Shown here: positions 22,985 through 30,661 of the stretch, in pieces
Layout: every line of letters starts with the position of its first letter
Numbering within the stretch: the stretch's first letter is position 1
Source of the DNA: Rhizonema sp. PD37
Lineage (GTDB): Bacteria; Cyanobacteriota; Cyanobacteriia; Cyanobacteriales; Nostocaceae
Length of the DNA: 34,611 bases
Reading direction: 5' to 3'
NCBI GenBank assembly: GCA_029379215.1
Contig: JAQYWO010000060.1
Span: 1-34,611, forward strand
The notes under the pieces: model-generated
The model's database searches: none
The model's input: only the letters and a program-made list of their open reading frames with translations
What the model was told of the DNA's origin: nothing
Program-made: the position numbers and the translations under genes

Positions 22985-23096
22985 GAAAATAACAAACAGA
23001 GTATTGATGACCGTATTATTAGTTTAAATCAACCACACATCCGTCCAATAGTACGAGAAAAAGCCAGGAAATCCGTCGAATTTGGCGCAAATTTAT
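22985..23096 (+). pseudogene. Transposase relic (DDE-type, IS5/IS1182-like)
   Basis: A short frame reads KQSIDDRIISLNQPHIRPIV, then REKARKSVEFGANLS, closely resembling an internal conserved segment of cyanobacterial DDE transposases (usually VDDRIVSISQPHVRPIVRGK followed by VEFGAK). No start, no rest of the protein and no inverted repeats were found. It is a small remnant of an old insertion in the SDR-AraC interval. Confidence 0.65.
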
Positions 23097-23371
23097 CGGC
23101 TAGATTGTTTAGGTATGAGTTCTTAATTTGTTTGATTAATTTATTCTTTGGAAGTCCCTTATGCATTTTTTTTAAAAGAGACAGCATACGCTGAAACCTA
23201 TGTGTGAAAAGTGTTTTACTTAAAGCAGGTCTAAAATATAATATGAATGTCTCGGCTTCAACGCGATCCTGTCGCTAGCGCTCGCCTAAGATCGTAGACA
23301 AAATCAAGCGGGATGTCGAAGCAAATAACATTGAAAATTTTTGCGACGGCTCTTCGATTTACAGGTGGTAG

Positions 23372-23785
23372 AAGCTTAAGCATGCTGATTCAGCCGCAAC
23401 CCTGCTAGCGGCACACCTTCTGCAACATTATTCTGTCAAGAACACCCTGCACAGTTTGAACGGTGGATTGCCAAATTACAAACTGCGCCAAGCGATCGCT
23501 TACATTCACGATCATCTTGAACAGAACTTGAGCCTGAGCGCAATCGCCGCCGAAGTCAGCATGAGCCAATACCACTTCTCACGCTTATTTAAGCAATCGA
23601 TGGGAACTTCAGTTCACCAATATGTGATTCAAAGCCGGGTGGAGTGTGCTAAACAATTGCTGTTACGTCGTCACCTAAGCATTACTGAAGTCGCTTTCCA
23701 AGTTGGTTTCTCCAATTCTAGTCATCTAACCCACCACTTTAAACGTATCGTTGGTGTCACTCCCAAAATCTTTCTCAACCAGTAG
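23372..23785 (+). pseudogene. Truncated AraC-family regulator, DNA-binding domain only
   Basis: The frame is open from 23372. A TTG at 23456 would give 109 aa, with no ribosome site. Residues carry both helix-turn-helix motifs of AraC proteins (LSLSAIAAEVSMSQYHFSRL and ITEVAFQVGFSNSSHLTHHF), ending with VTPKIFLNQ. Before it, HADSAATLLAAHLLQHY matches the region that normally precedes the domain, but it is separated by a frame change and stop at 23369-23371 from an earlier piece (GGRSL). The normal N-terminal sensing domain of about 170 residues is absent. It may survive as a small DNA-binding protein, but decay is more likely. Confidence 0.65.
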
Positions 23786-23875
23786 CAAGAATTTGTTGAA
23801 GCCAGCAAGAATCTAGGCGACATGCACTCTTCTAACTTTTTATAGTCAAAGTGATGATGCACGAAGGAAATTCAA

Positions 23876-24553
23876 ATGGCAATTGCAACGACAAACTCAA
23901 TCTTGCTGCTTCCAGAGGTACAGTCTGTACTCGAACGGCTACATACACTAGCTGATACAGGTGATGAGGTTATTATCCAGCAATTTTTAGCCAGTGGGGC
24001 TGATTGGAACTCCACTAGTTCAGAACAAAAAGCAACGGTGTTTCAGTCGGCGCTACTACCAATTTCAAGAGATGTTGGCAGATTCCTTTACGGAGTAGCT
24101 CGTTCCATCTCGGCTCAAAGAATTGTGGAATTTGGTACATCTTATGGTGTTTCTACTATCTACTTTGCGGCAGCTTTACACGATGTTGGCGGTGGATTAA
24201 TTATTGGTTCTGAACTTGAGTGCAGCAAAGTTCAGAAGGCAACAGAGCATCTGAGGGAAGCAGGATTATCACAGTATGCTGAGATTCGCATGGGCGATGC
24301 ACTTCAAACATTGCGTGATACTGGCGGCATGATCGATCTACTCTTTCTCGATGGCTGGAAAGATCTGTATCTAGATGTTTTGCACCTTTTATTAGGTAGC
24401 CTTCGCTCCGGTTGTGTGGTGATAGCAGACGATTTAAACATCGCCTTGGAGGAACTCACGCCCTATTTAGAGTATGTGCGTAATCCGGATAACGGGTTTG
24501 TCTCAGTTGAGCTTGCGATCGACGATGGAATTGAGTATTCGGTAAAACTGTGA
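23876..24553 (+). CDS. Class I SAM-dependent O-methyltransferase (Methyltransf_24/COMT-like)
   Basis: 225 aa; AAGGAAA lies just before the ATG. The AdoMet-binding motif is IVEFGTSYGVSTIYFA (83-98), followed by the acidic IGSELE, GDALQTLRD and FLDGWKDLYLDVLHLL, the metal/catalytic loop region of O-methyltransferase family 3. An N-terminal helical segment fits the same family. Substrate unknown. It follows the truncated AraC gene by 90 bases and is convergent with the SOD gene. Confidence 0.85.
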   Translation: MAIATTNSILLLPEVQSVLERLHTLADTGDEVIIQQFLASGADWNSTSSEQKATVFQSALLPISRDVGRFLYGVARSISAQRIVEFGTSYGVSTIYFAAALHDVGGGLIIGSELECSKVQKATEHLREAGLSQYAEIRMGDALQTLRDTGGMIDLLFLDGWKDLYLDVLHLLLGSLRSGCVVIADDLNIALEELTPYLEYVRNPDNGFVSVELAIDDGIEYSVKL

Positions 24554-24615
24554 AAACTTGCCAGAAAACCTAGCAAGTTAGTTAATGAGGGTTAATTTAT
24601 TTTCAAAAAAGTCTC

Positions 24616-25230
24616 CTAGCGAGTGGCGATCGCATACCGTTCGTTGACAGCATCCCAACTTACAGTATTCCACCACTGCTTAAGATACTCTGGGCGACGG
24701 TTTTGGTAGGTGAGATAGTAAGCATGTTCCCAAACATCATTGCACATAATTGGATAGTGACCCTCTGACCAGGGACAATCTTGATTAGGCAAGCTGATAA
24801 TGTCAAACTTATTATCCGCAGTTCGTACAAGCCAAACAAATCCACTACCAAAGTGTTTCGTACCTGCATCGTTGAAACGAGTTTTGAAACTCTCAAAACC
24901 GCCAAAAACTTCGTTGATTACAGTTGCGATCTCTCCCGTTGGTTCACCGCCTGCATTAGGACTCATAACCGTCCAAAAGATAGAGTGATTAAAGTGTCCA
25001 CCACCTTGGTTGCGAACTCCATTGCGAACGCTTTCTGGCAAAGTATTTAAATTCCGAATTAAGTCATCAATGCTTCGACTTTGTAGCTCTGGATAGTTCT
25101 CCAATGCTGTATTGAGATTTTTTACATAGCCACCATGATGAAAGTCATGGTGAATTCGCATTGTTTGAGCATCAATATATGGCTCAAGAGCATCTTCACT
25201 GTAGGGTAAAGGTTGTAGTTCAAATGTCAT
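24616..25230 (-). CDS. sodA: Superoxide dismutase, Fe/Mn family, probably Mn type
   Basis: 204 aa from the ATG at 25230, with AGGAG 4 bases upstream; the frame extends 18 bases higher without a ribosome site. Metal ligands: His27 (RIHHDFHH), His82 (GHFNHSIFW), Asp165 and His169 (DVWEHAYYL). GGGHFNH and Gln150 in the NQDCP segment are features of Mn rather than Fe enzymes. There is no signal peptide and no N-terminal membrane anchor, unlike the membrane-bound MnSOD of some Nostoc species, so it should be cytoplasmic. It is last in a three-gene minus-strand run after a TPR-like protein. Confidence 0.93.
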   Translation of the reverse strand: MTFELQPLPYSEDALEPYIDAQTMRIHHDFHHGGYVKNLNTALENYPELQSRSIDDLIRNLNTLPESVRNGVRNQGGGHFNHSIFWTVMSPNAGGEPTGEIATVINEVFGGFESFKTRFNDAGTKHFGSGFVWLVRTADNKFDIISLPNQDCPWSEGHYPIMCNDVWEHAYYLTYQNRRPEYLKQWWNTVSWDAVNERYAIATR

Positions 25231-25328
25231 AAGTCTCCTACTCCTCATTCAAAAGGTAATATGATTCTGAAAATTCAACAAGTGCTAATTGTTTCGTGAA
25301 CTATCTTCAGAATACTTTTAAGATGTGT

Positions 25329-25877
25329 TCACTTTTCTACTTTCAAAACTTTAGGAATTTGTGTTAAGTCAGGTTGAGTTTGGGTATTCTGCAATTGGGC
25401 TAGGAATACTTTTGCCTGCTCGACTGCATCTTGCATCACGTTTTCTGCGCTTGTAACTTGACCTTGTTCTTGATAAAATCTATGCATTTCAAGGCTAATC
25501 ATTTTCAATGCCTGAAATGCCTCTGATCTCAAATCCTGTGCAAAATTAGCTTCATTCATTACACTAAGAACAGTATTATAACCTTGCTGAAGAGTGACTT
25601 CTGCTTGTTGAGCATTTCCCATTTGTAGAAAACAATCTGCCAGATTATGACAGGAGACAACATAAGGATGAATTGCATCACAATGAGTTGCTGTCTGTTT
25701 TGCTTCCTCCAATAATCTGTTAGCAATGTCATTAGCTAGTTGATAAGTTTGTTGTGCCTCCTGATAAAGTTTTGCCTGCATTTGCTGATTTCCCGCTTTG
25801 CTGTAAAGCTGCCAGTTCAATTCATTTGACTCGTAAGAGTTCTCAGCTAGTTCCATATTATACCCATTCCAAAACAT
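25329..25877 (-). CDS. Helical TPR-like protein of unknown function
   Basis: 182 aa (or 175 from the internal ATG at 25856). Helices show TPR-like pattern, such as LYQEAQQTYQLANDIANRLL, CHNLADCFLQMGNAQQAEVTL and YQEQGQVTSAENVMQDAVEQ. It is Gln- and Ala-rich and has no signal or membrane segment. The start lies 12 bases after the stop of the methyltransferase gene, so they are co-transcribed, and it is 98 bases from the SOD start. I do not recognise a named family; a scaffold or chaperone-type role is inference from fold only. Confidence 0.75.
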   Translation of the reverse strand: MFWNGYNMELAENSYESNELNWQLYSKAGNQQMQAKLYQEAQQTYQLANDIANRLLEEAKQTATHCDAIHPYVVSCHNLADCFLQMGNAQQAEVTLQQGYNTVLSVMNEANFAQDLRSEAFQALKMISLEMHRFYQEQGQVTSAENVMQDAVEQAKVFLAQLQNTQTQPDLTQIPKVLKVEK

Positions 25878-25889
25878 ACAAATTGATCA

Positions 25890-26927
25890 TCATGGTTTCT
25901 CAGCTGACATGAAAAGAATCAATTGCCACTTAGAGGTACGAACTTTAGTGAATCCTGCTTTGCTCACCCATTCTTTCAAGACTGGCTTTGGCCAAGTACG
26001 TGTTCCACTCATAGCAAAGTATACCAATGAAATGAAACTTCCAAAAGCACTTAGCTTACCTTGGTTTCCCGGATGAAATGGTTCTTCTATCAAGAGAGTG
26101 CCGCCTGAACGCAATGATTGAAAGGCTTGTTGAACAGCAAATTCACATTGCTCTGTAGTCAGGTTGTGGAGGATATTGAATAAAAGAATCACATCATAGT
26201 TGGTGCCCCAATCAGGTTCTAAAAGATTGCCAGTAATGTAGCGGATGCGATCGCTTAGTCCCACTTTTTCAACTACCGTTGTACCGTACTTTACCGTTTC
26301 TGGTAATTCAATTATAGAGGCTTTCAAGTTTGGGTATTTTTGGCAGAAAGCAATACTGTACTGTGCAGGGCCTCCCGCTACATCTAATAAAGTCTGAGGT
26401 TCTTGATTAAACTTTGCCCATTTCGCTATTTTCGGTGCTAACCGTTGTCCATTGCCTTCTAGAAATTTCAGGTAATTTGACCAGCAATCACTGGAGGGAG
26501 GTGAAAAGTGAAAATTTGATTGCTCTCCGGTGCGGATTTTGTGTTCAAGTTGTTCCAAGTTGCGGCTAACATCTCGCAGAAAGAAGTACACAAAGTCTCT
26601 TCTTACTTTATCTCCTGACTCTGTTAAGTAACGAGCAGAATCTTTGGTGAGGCGATATCCATTTTCATTTCTTTCCACAAACCCAAAACCATATAACCCT
26701 TCTAGTAACACCTCCATTCCAAAGACATCACAGTTGGTTGCTGTTGCCAGTGCGGCGATCTTCATCGGTGCATTATGAAGGTGATCAAAGACATTGAGTC
26801 GCATAGCAGTAATTAGGATGGAACTAACGCCCATGCTAAGCACAGGCAATATTGCCCCACTGGGAATTAATCCACTGCTTAGTGCTACTGCTTCTAAAGG
26901 GTTGTCAGCTTTGATCGCGATTTTCAT
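25890..26927 (-). CDS. SAM-dependent methyltransferase with N-terminal dimerisation domain (O-methyltransferase family 2-like)
   Basis: 345 aa. The N-terminal winged-helix dimerisation region (residues about 25-105; MRLNVFDHLHNAPMKIAALA, then YGFGFVERNENGYRLTKDS) precedes the AdoMet fold with motif LLDVAGGPAQYSIAF (180-194), ASIIELPETV and ILLFNILHNL. This layout is that of small-molecule O-methyltransferases such as those of plant phenolic, carotenoid-type and antibiotic pathways. No linked biosynthetic enzyme is present, so the substrate is unknown. First gene of a run that includes the TPR-like protein and SOD. Confidence 0.85.
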   Translation of the reverse strand: MKIAIKADNPLEAVALSSGLIPSGAILPVLSMGVSSILITAMRLNVFDHLHNAPMKIAALATATNCDVFGMEVLLEGLYGFGFVERNENGYRLTKDSARYLTESGDKVRRDFVYFFLRDVSRNLEQLEHKIRTGEQSNFHFSPPSSDCWSNYLKFLEGNGQRLAPKIAKWAKFNQEPQTLLDVAGGPAQYSIAFCQKYPNLKASIIELPETVKYGTTVVEKVGLSDRIRYITGNLLEPDWGTNYDVILLFNILHNLTTEQCEFAVQQAFQSLRSGGTLLIEEPFHPGNQGKLSAFGSFISLVYFAMSGTRTWPKPVLKEWVSKAGFTKVRTSKWQLILFMSAEKP

Positions 26928-27485
26928 AAACTTGAGACGTGACTTTAGTTACAAATCAATGCCAAATTAGAATTCGGAGTTATGAATGCAGTCATTCCGA
27001 TTTTAATTATTGAAATAAAATCTCGGCTATCTTAAGTTTTTCAAAGCAATTAAATTTAAATATACATACACTCTGACTTAAGGTTCAGCCAAGCACTACA
27101 GCTTGAATACTCCTCTTCTGATGTTGGTTGCTTGTTTATTGCCTCTTCTGAATCATCTAAGCATTAATGAAAAGAGTTGTCAATAGTTTTTTGGCGATTT
27201 CATATCCATTGACTAACCAAAATAAGACAATGGTAATCGGTTTACTTCCTACAATGGATATGCCACTATGCTCAAATGTCCACTCTTGAAGCATTATCGC
27301 GTTACTGACGAGGCCAATTCGTGTGGTCACCTGCCAACAAATGACATCCAACTAAGAGCATCTCTTTGATATATAACTTCATCAATTTCTGTCATGGAAA
27401 TGCTGTAATCCTTACCTAATAAACCTGAGTTCGACGTAAAAAAGTCGGATAATCTTAGATAATTATGGGGTCTTATAGGCAAGAA
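26928..27485. other. Intergenic region, no supported gene
   Basis: About 560 bases. A 64-aa minus-strand frame (27157-27351) has no ribosome site and no family I know. Bases 27201-27211 (CATATCCATTG) and 27252-27262 (CAATGGATATG) form an 11-bp inverted repeat inside it. A promoter for the methyltransferase operon should lie near 26930-27050, but I could not place -35/-10 elements securely. Confidence 0.4.
27201..27262. repeat. Perfect 11-bp inverted repeat, 40-base gap
   Basis: CATATCCATTG at 27201-27211 is the exact reverse complement of 27252-27262. The gap has no further pairing that I see. It could be a repeat relic or a pair of regulator half-sites; there is nothing to support a specific role. 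Confidence 0.3.
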
Positions 27486-28628
27486 TTAAATTATAGCGAT
27501 CGCCATAGATGGGTTGGTGTTTGGGATGTAGTGCTGTGCTATTGTACGTGCGATCACTTCCCATTGTTGATCGTTGGTGACAGACGCCCAGTAAGCAAAA
27601 CCATGAATGACAGATCGATAATCCACATTTTTCACCTTGCCACTTCTTCCAGTTTCCTTTCCTGCTGTGCGGGTATTGCCCTGATTACGAATCACCCCAA
27701 GGGAAGAGATTCTTGTTTTCTCCCAAGAGAGTGCCCGATTAATCATGGCTGTCAGTTGAGGTGAAAGAGAATCTTTAGGGAAGTAGGTCACCCAGCGCTC
27801 GGCATAAAGCACACCTACCATCTGGTAACTGCTATCATAGCCTCCTTTTTCTGGGTTAACACCATTTGGGAGTTGTAGCAATAAACCGTCCTCAATTAAC
27901 TTACGAGCGTAGTTGACTAATTCAAGATCGCCAGATAATTTGCCAGTAAGTCCTAAAGCAGCCGCAACCAGATAATGACGATGGGTATAGGGCTGGTTAT
28001 GCTGAATTCCTGGTTTCCAAACAGTCGGGGAAATCATCCACCTAGCAGCACGATACACCAGAGGTTTGTAATGGGCTAGTTGAGCAGCATATTGTCTTGC
28101 GTGGGGAGAATATTGAATCACCAACAGGGAGCGAGCCACAGCTGCTACAAATAAAGAAGTGCTGTGAAAGGGATCCCCTGTTCCCCGGAAACTGCCATCA
28201 GCAGCTTGATGGGCAAATCCCCAATCAAACATCTTAAATGCTGCTGTCATCGCCTTTGGATCATTTTTGATCAGCCCACCGATGACGAGTTCTTCAGAGA
28301 ACCGCTGACCCTCTATATACCATACCTTAGCCTGGTGACGTTCCCAAGAAGCATTCACGCCAGCAGCGGCACCACTGGGTGTCATTGACCTGTATAAAGT
28401 AGATAAATTTCGGTAAAGGACATTAGCAATCAAATCGTTTGACTCATTCTCAAGATCTGTTTTTTCAGATAGTTGAGCCGACAATTGCCTACTTTGAGCT
28501 GCACTGCTGGTATGAGGTGCTGTCGTGAATATCAACTGCGTTGCCATTGTCGTGTTACTGATCAGTGATAATAAGAATCCTAAGAGAACCCTAACCCCCA
28601 TCAATTTTATCTTCATCTTATATAGCAC
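27486..28628 (-). CDS. Secreted protein, putative alpha/alpha-toroid (glycosidase/lyase-like), function unknown
   Basis: 380 aa from a GTG at 28628, with AAGGA 7 bases upstream; the in-frame ATG four codons later is an alternative. An N-terminal signal peptide (KIKLMGVRVLLGFLLSLISN, cleavage after TMA) is present. The body is helical with repeated aromatic-rich segments (MFDWGFAHQAADGSFRGTGD, YTHRHYLVAAALGLTG, EKGGYDSSYQMVGVLYAERW), the pattern of (alpha/alpha)6 barrels in polysaccharide lyases and family-88/105-type hydrolases. I see no diagnostic catalytic motif. It follows the glycan gene block on the same strand after about 245 bases, so a role in processing an exported polysaccharide is an inference. 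Confidence 0.65.
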   Translation of the reverse strand: MLYKMKIKLMGVRVLLGFLLSLISNTTMATQLIFTTAPHTSSAAQSRQLSAQLSEKTDLENESNDLIANVLYRNLSTLYRSMTPSGAAAGVNASWERHQAKVWYIEGQRFSEELVIGGLIKNDPKAMTAAFKMFDWGFAHQAADGSFRGTGDPFHSTSLFVAAVARSLLVIQYSPHARQYAAQLAHYKPLVYRAARWMISPTVWKPGIQHNQPYTHRHYLVAAALGLTGKLSGDLELVNYARKLIEDGLLLQLPNGVNPEKGGYDSSYQMVGVLYAERWVTYFPKDSLSPQLTAMINRALSWEKTRISSLGVIRNQGNTRTAGKETGRSGKVKNVDYRSVIHGFAYWASVTNDQQWEVIARTIAQHYIPNTNPSMAIAII

Positions 28629-28872
28629 ATTTCATTCCTTCTAAACTATAAATCCATCTGTATACATCTGCGGTTAATTAAATTCTTCAGTCCTGATTAT
28701 CATGGCTTTGAACAAAAAATAGGCGTTACATAATTGAAGTATGAATTTTGCAAGAGTGCAAAGGCGCAAAGATGAGGACAATACGTTCTTTGTTTTTCCC
28801 AAGGCAAAAATTTGTCCGTTGTAAAGAATAGTTGTTTAGTCATATCGGAAAATGTAGATTTATACCTCTATT

Positions 28873-29643
28873 TTACAACGTGCAAAAATATATATCTTCA
28901 TCTGCAATCAAACCAAATTTCTTACATTTATCGTTCCCTAATTCCTGAGTATAGCTATCAACTTTGACAGTAAAACCAGCTTGCTCAAGTTTATCTTTAT
29001 AGTCACGACCATACATTCTCACATGGTCATGATGACCAAAGAGGCGCTCTCGTTCTTGAGGTGATAAATCACCATAACCTTCAAGAGTATGCTCAAGTTT
29101 AGGGTCAAGAGGTACGTGTAAAATAGCCCATCCACCAGGCTTTAAAACTCTGCAAAGTTCTTGCATAGCTTTTGCATCATTTGGAACATGTTCTAGAACA
29201 TGACTACATAAAATCACATCAAAAATATGATCTTCATATTGAATATCTGTGATATCCATTTGTACCATTGCTTCATGCGGTTGTAAATCAGCACTTAAAT
29301 AACTAATATTAGGAAGCTTAGAAATAGATTTTTTCAGAAGATATTCCGGAGCAATATGAAGAAAATAGGTATCTGTTGATAGAAGATTGGTTTTATTTTT
29401 GAGATAAAGCCACAATAACCGATGCCTTTCTAAAGATAAGCATCTAGGGCATATAGCGTTAGGTCGCCGTTGAGCACCAAATGGAAGAAACTTACGAAAC
29501 TGACCTTCACAACAAGGGCAAAAAACTTGTTTGCCACGATACCACAGTGAGCCAATCTGAAGTAATGGTGTCCCAATATTGAAAATAAATGAACGTTTTT
29601 TGAGAAGAAATGGGTAGATTTTCAGAAAAAGAGAGCGGTTCAT
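28873..29643 (-). CDS. Class I SAM methyltransferase with N-terminal zinc-ribbon
   Basis: 256 aa. Cys42/Cys45 and Cys65/Cys68 (FCPCC, ICPRC) form a four-Cys zinc-ribbon-like module. The Methyltransf_11 fold follows: LSADLQPHEAMVQMDITDI, then FDVILCSHVLEHVPNDAKAM, ELCRVLKPGGWAILHVPL. Similar proteins with a Cys-rich N-terminus occur in surface polysaccharide clusters and may methylate sugars. It starts 24 bases after the flippase-like gene, so it belongs to the same operon. Confidence 0.85.
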   Translation of the reverse strand: MNRSLFLKIYPFLLKKRSFIFNIGTPLLQIGSLWYRGKQVFCPCCEGQFRKFLPFGAQRRPNAICPRCLSLERHRLLWLYLKNKTNLLSTDTYFLHIAPEYLLKKSISKLPNISYLSADLQPHEAMVQMDITDIQYEDHIFDVILCSHVLEHVPNDAKAMQELCRVLKPGGWAILHVPLDPKLEHTLEGYGDLSPQERERLFGHHDHVRMYGRDYKDKLEQAGFTVKVDSYTQELGNDKCKKFGLIADEDIYFCTL

Positions 29644-29667
29644 AAATTCCTCTTAGCAACTAAAATT

Positions 29668-30636
29668 TTACCGTTTATCTACTTGCCTAATATGCTGAAA
29701 GCCGGTAGAATCTAATAGCAATACTATTCCCCCTGGTAAAGCTAAAAGCCAACCTAGAATTGTCGTAGTGACAGATAGAAGAAGAGCTTGCTCCCCCGTC
29801 AAACCAATGCGCGTAAACAGGTAAACCCATAAACCTTCTTTAACTCCTATTCCTCCCAAAGATATAGGGAGTAGAGTAATGACTGCTAAAATAGGAATAA
29901 AAACTAAAAGTTCCAAATAAGAAATTGGTATTTTCAGTTGTTGGGCGATTAAATAGTGATAATAAACGAGAGAAAGCATCAATAAAAATGAGAGGGAAAT
30001 AGATAAAATCAAAGCTTGACTGTGTTGAGTAAATTGTCTTAAAAGAAGTTGTATTTTAGCAAATCGTGCAGCTAAAGTTTGGAAACCCACTTTTTTTAGC
30101 CAAGGCTCAATTATGATTAATAACTGAGGACTAATAATTAAAATAACACCTCCTACCAAAGTACCAACACAGCCAAAGAACAATAGAAGAATATCCCAGC
30201 GTCCCACTATTTTTACAGCAGGAGGTAAACCCAAAATGGCTAAAGCAGATAAAGCAAAAAGACCTGTAAATCTTTCCAGAAATACAGAGACAAGTGCTGC
30301 CTCAGAGTCTTTCGTTTGTTGTGCTACTCGATAGACACGATAGGCATCTCCACCAAAAGAGCCTGGTAGAAAGATGTTGAGAAACATTCCAGCAAAATAG
30401 CTACTGAGCAAACTAGATGTTGGGATTGAATAACCAGAAGACCGTAGGACAACCTGCCAGCGCAAGCAACTCAACCATTGACAGCCTGTGTAATAAATTA
30501 AGGCAAAGAGAACAAAAGGTAAAGATAAAGACTGAAACTGTTTCCCAGTTTGAGCAATATCTACACGAGTTAATACGAAAGCTATAAGTCCTAGACTGAT
30601 AATTGTTTTAAAAAGTACAATTGGTTTAATTTTCAC
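29668..30636 (-). CDS. Flippase-like / LPG synthase transmembrane-domain protein (UPF0104, AglD-like)
   Basis: 322 aa, about eight hydrophobic helices from residue 9 to 312. It bears the family signature SYFAGMFLNIFLPGSFGGDA with YRVYR, and LLPISLGGIGVKEG near the C-terminus. The family includes the flippase domain of lysylphosphatidylglycerol synthase and AglD, and it commonly accompanies glycosyltransferases in exopolysaccharide or lipid-linked glycan clusters. The soluble aminoacyl-transfer domain of MprF is absent, so lysyl-PG synthesis is unlikely. Placement 25 bases after the GT-C gene supports a role in lipid-linked sugar transport or assembly. Confidence 0.85.
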   Translation of the reverse strand: MKIKPIVLFKTIISLGLIAFVLTRVDIAQTGKQFQSLSLPFVLFALIYYTGCQWLSCLRWQVVLRSSGYSIPTSSLLSSYFAGMFLNIFLPGSFGGDAYRVYRVAQQTKDSEAALVSVFLERFTGLFALSALAILGLPPAVKIVGRWDILLLFFGCVGTLVGGVILIISPQLLIIIEPWLKKVGFQTLAARFAKIQLLLRQFTQHSQALILSISLSFLLMLSLVYYHYLIAQQLKIPISYLELLVFIPILAVITLLPISLGGIGVKEGLWVYLFTRIGLTGEQALLLSVTTTILGWLLALPGGIVLLLDSTGFQHIRQVDKR

Positions 30637-30661
30637 TCTGATTTCCTTTTATGTATAAGTA

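Noticed and set aside
27157..27351. 64-aa minus-strand frame
   Set aside because: No start signal and no family; contains an inverted repeat that more likely explains the open frame.
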